Source of the DNA: JBDREF01 sp043820045
Lineage (GTDB): Bacteria; Planctomycetota; Phycisphaerae; Sedimentisphaerales; Anaerobacaceae
Direction: 5' to 3'
Assembly: GCA_043820045.1 (NCBI GenBank)
Contig: JBDREF010000350.1
Coordinates: 1 to 5,728 of the forward strand
Length of the DNA stretch: 5,728 bases
The position numbers and the translations under genes were made by a program. The notes beneath the pieces were generated by a model, which was not told where the DNA came from, did not search any database, and saw only the letters and a list, made by a program, of their open reading frames with translations. This document shows, one piece after another, positions 4,942-5,728 of the stretch. Each line of letters starts with the position of its first letter. Position 1 is the stretch's first letter.

Positions 4942-5214
4942 ATGATCATGAGTACTTCGTTCCTTATATTGGCGATTCTCAGTGCCCTTTGGGGAGTTGT
5001 GTCCTCCATTGTCATCGCTTCGTTTCTATCCAAACACGGCGTCAAGATCAACTACGTGTTCTTCAAGGTCCTGATGATCAAATACGTCCATCAATACCGC
5101 AAAGTCACGATGCAAGAGAGCGGCAGGCCGGGACCGTGGTTTTATTCGTTTGTCGTATCCATGAATCTCGCCCTGGTTCTGGCGATCGCCGGGCTAATGC
5201 TCAGGAATATCTGA
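4942..5214 (+). CDS. Small two-helix inner-membrane protein, unknown function
   Basis: The protein has 90 residues from ATG 4942, or 88 from the in-frame ATG at 4948; the purine-rich GAAAGTGAG upstream gives a weak ribosome-binding site and does not decide between them. An ATG at 4813 would add 43 residues that look like noise in front of a clean membrane helix. Helix 1 spans about residues 6-29 (SFLILAILSALWG onward). A basic, partly amphipathic loop follows (KHGVKINYVFFKVLMIKYVHQYRKV). After the turn ESGRPGPWFYSF, helix 2 spans about 70-87. Short proteins with this layout (a GVKIN segment, then YVHQY, then WFYSF) feel familiar as conserved hypothetical membrane proteins, but I cannot name a family. 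The gene is divergent from the second PEP-CTERM-type gene, separated by that gene's leader and promoter, and stands alone. Confidence 0.8.
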   Translation: MIMSTSFLILAILSALWGVVSSIVIASFLSKHGVKINYVFFKVLMIKYVHQYRKVTMQESGRPGPWFYSFVVSMNLALVLAIAGLMLRNI

Positions 5215-5337
5215 AGGACCCGCTGCACGCTCCAGCTATGGCGCCGGACGCACTCTGGGCGATTTCGCTCTGACGGGTATCATAGGGCCTCTTTTCCGAG
5301 GTCGCGCTTTAGGACGGCTCAGGGTCGGGACCAGAGC

Positions 5338-5379
5338 AAAACAACCGGGGCCTGCACCGAGTGAATCAGTGCGGGCCCC
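5338..5379 (-). terminator. Terminator of the partial gene at the right edge
   Basis: GGGGCC-GCAC arms (5347-5357 with 5369-5379) form an 11-position GC-rich stem with one imperfect pair, extended by AACC/GGTT with a bulge. On the minus strand it is followed by TTGTTTT. It lies 65 bases after the stop at 5445. It may also stop + strand transcription from the gene ending at 5214, though the + side has no U-run. The stretch 5215-5337 shows nothing else. Confidence 0.7.
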
Positions 5380-5444
5380 GGGTTGGTGCAAACTCATTAT
5401 ATCAGCAGTTTAATTGCCTGCTGTCTGCACAGTCTTTCCAGTAC

Positions 5445-5728
5445 CTATCGGATTAGCCGTATGTCGTCGAAGTACATTGTTCCTGTGCCGCCGGCGGCCG
5501 GGCTATTCTTAGTGCCGAGGCCAAGAGTGATCGTATTGACGTTGGCGAGGTTCACGCCCTGGTCGGCAAACGCCTGGAGGTCCATTACCCACTGGTTCCA
5601 TCCGCCTTTCTGCGTCGCCGCCGGATCGTCATTATAGACTACGGCATTGCCGTTGAGAGCGACATACATCCGCTCGGCGGAATTGGCCGAAGCGCCGCGG
5701 AACCAGAGCGACAGCCTGGTTACGCCTT
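5445..5728 (-). CDS. C-terminal part of a beta-sandwich surface protein (5' end outside the window)
   Basis: This is an open frame of 93 residues plus stop, continuing off the right edge; the first readable residues are GVTRLSLWFRGASANSAERM. An internal Met is not the start, because the sequence before it is in frame and equally protein-like. The strand pattern (LSLWFRG, MYVALNGNAVVYND, WNQWVMDLQAFAD, VNTITLGLGT, GTMYFDDIRL) is that of a jelly-roll, carbohydrate-binding-like or LamG-like module, ending in the YFDDIRL strand. I recall similar modules at the ends of large secreted planctomycete proteins, often beside LamG domains or glycosidases. The protein ends right after this strand, without the PEP-CTERM-like tail of its neighbours, so it would not be sorted by the same tail. 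Substrate and full domain content cannot be judged from here. Confidence 0.85.
   Translation of the reverse strand, partial: GVTRLSLWFRGASANSAERMYVALNGNAVVYNDDPAATQKGGWNQWVMDLQAFADQGVNLANVNTITLGLGTKNSPAAGGTGTMYFDDIRLIR

Noticed and set aside
4757..4945. 62-codon + strand frame whose TGA overlaps the ATG at 4942
   Set aside because: The overlap suggests coupling, but composition is not protein-like, there is no ribosome-binding site, and it has no domain features.
1..5728. CRISPR array, tRNA, rRNA, insertion sequence or attachment site
   Set aside because: No short regularly spaced repeats, no cloverleaf or CCA-type ends, no transposase or terminal inverted repeats seen. The only long repeats are the leader cassettes and sorting tails.

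Overview
The window looks like a chromosomal segment from a planctomycete, most likely of the Phycisphaerae / Sedimentisphaerales type. Two secreted proteins end in the same exosortase-type (PEP-CTERM-like) tail, a PAPGAILLGSIG motif, a hydrophobic stretch and RRRR. The partial gene at the right edge ends in a YFDDIRL beta-sandwich of a kind I associate with planctomycete surface proteins. The lineage is inferred from these protein features; there is no rRNA or marker gene to confirm it.

Layout, left to right. (1) A short lysine-rich + strand reading frame (5-265) of unknown function. It converges, across a two-hairpin terminator region, on (2) a 619-codon minus-strand gene (399-2258) for a predicted exported TIM-barrel protein resembling glycosidases, with a GTG start, a good Shine-Dalgarno and its own sigma70-like promoter. 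(3) A minus-strand PEP-CTERM-type gene (2542-3162) with a very strong terminator. (4) A 613-base gap holding the leader and promoter of gene 3 and the terminator of the next gene. (5) A second minus-strand PEP-CTERM-type gene (3776-4345). (6) A 596-base gap with the leader and promoter of gene 5. (7) A divergent + strand gene for a small two-helix membrane protein (4942-5214). (8) A terminator and the C-terminal 93 residues of a minus-strand beta-sandwich protein running off the right edge (5445-5728). Apart from genes 1 and 7, everything is on the minus strand, and each minus-strand gene has its own terminator or promoter, so these look like single-gene transcription units rather than one operon.

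The most interesting signal is not a protein. The two PEP-CTERM-type genes have unrelated bodies but share a long conserved upstream cassette: a palindrome abutting a TTGACG -35 box, a good -10 box, and a 5' leader of roughly 310-350 nt whose first 200 or so nt are clearly homologous. The leaders contain a 30-nt block identical in both and several stems that pair on the minus (transcribed) strand. One 8-bp hairpin differs at four of its base pairs between the copies yet stays paired, including a full C-G to U-A double change. The G-U wobbles are legal only on the transcribed strand. This reads as a structured cis-regulatory RNA for surface-protein genes (riboswitch, protein-binding leader or similar). 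I do not recognise it as a named family.
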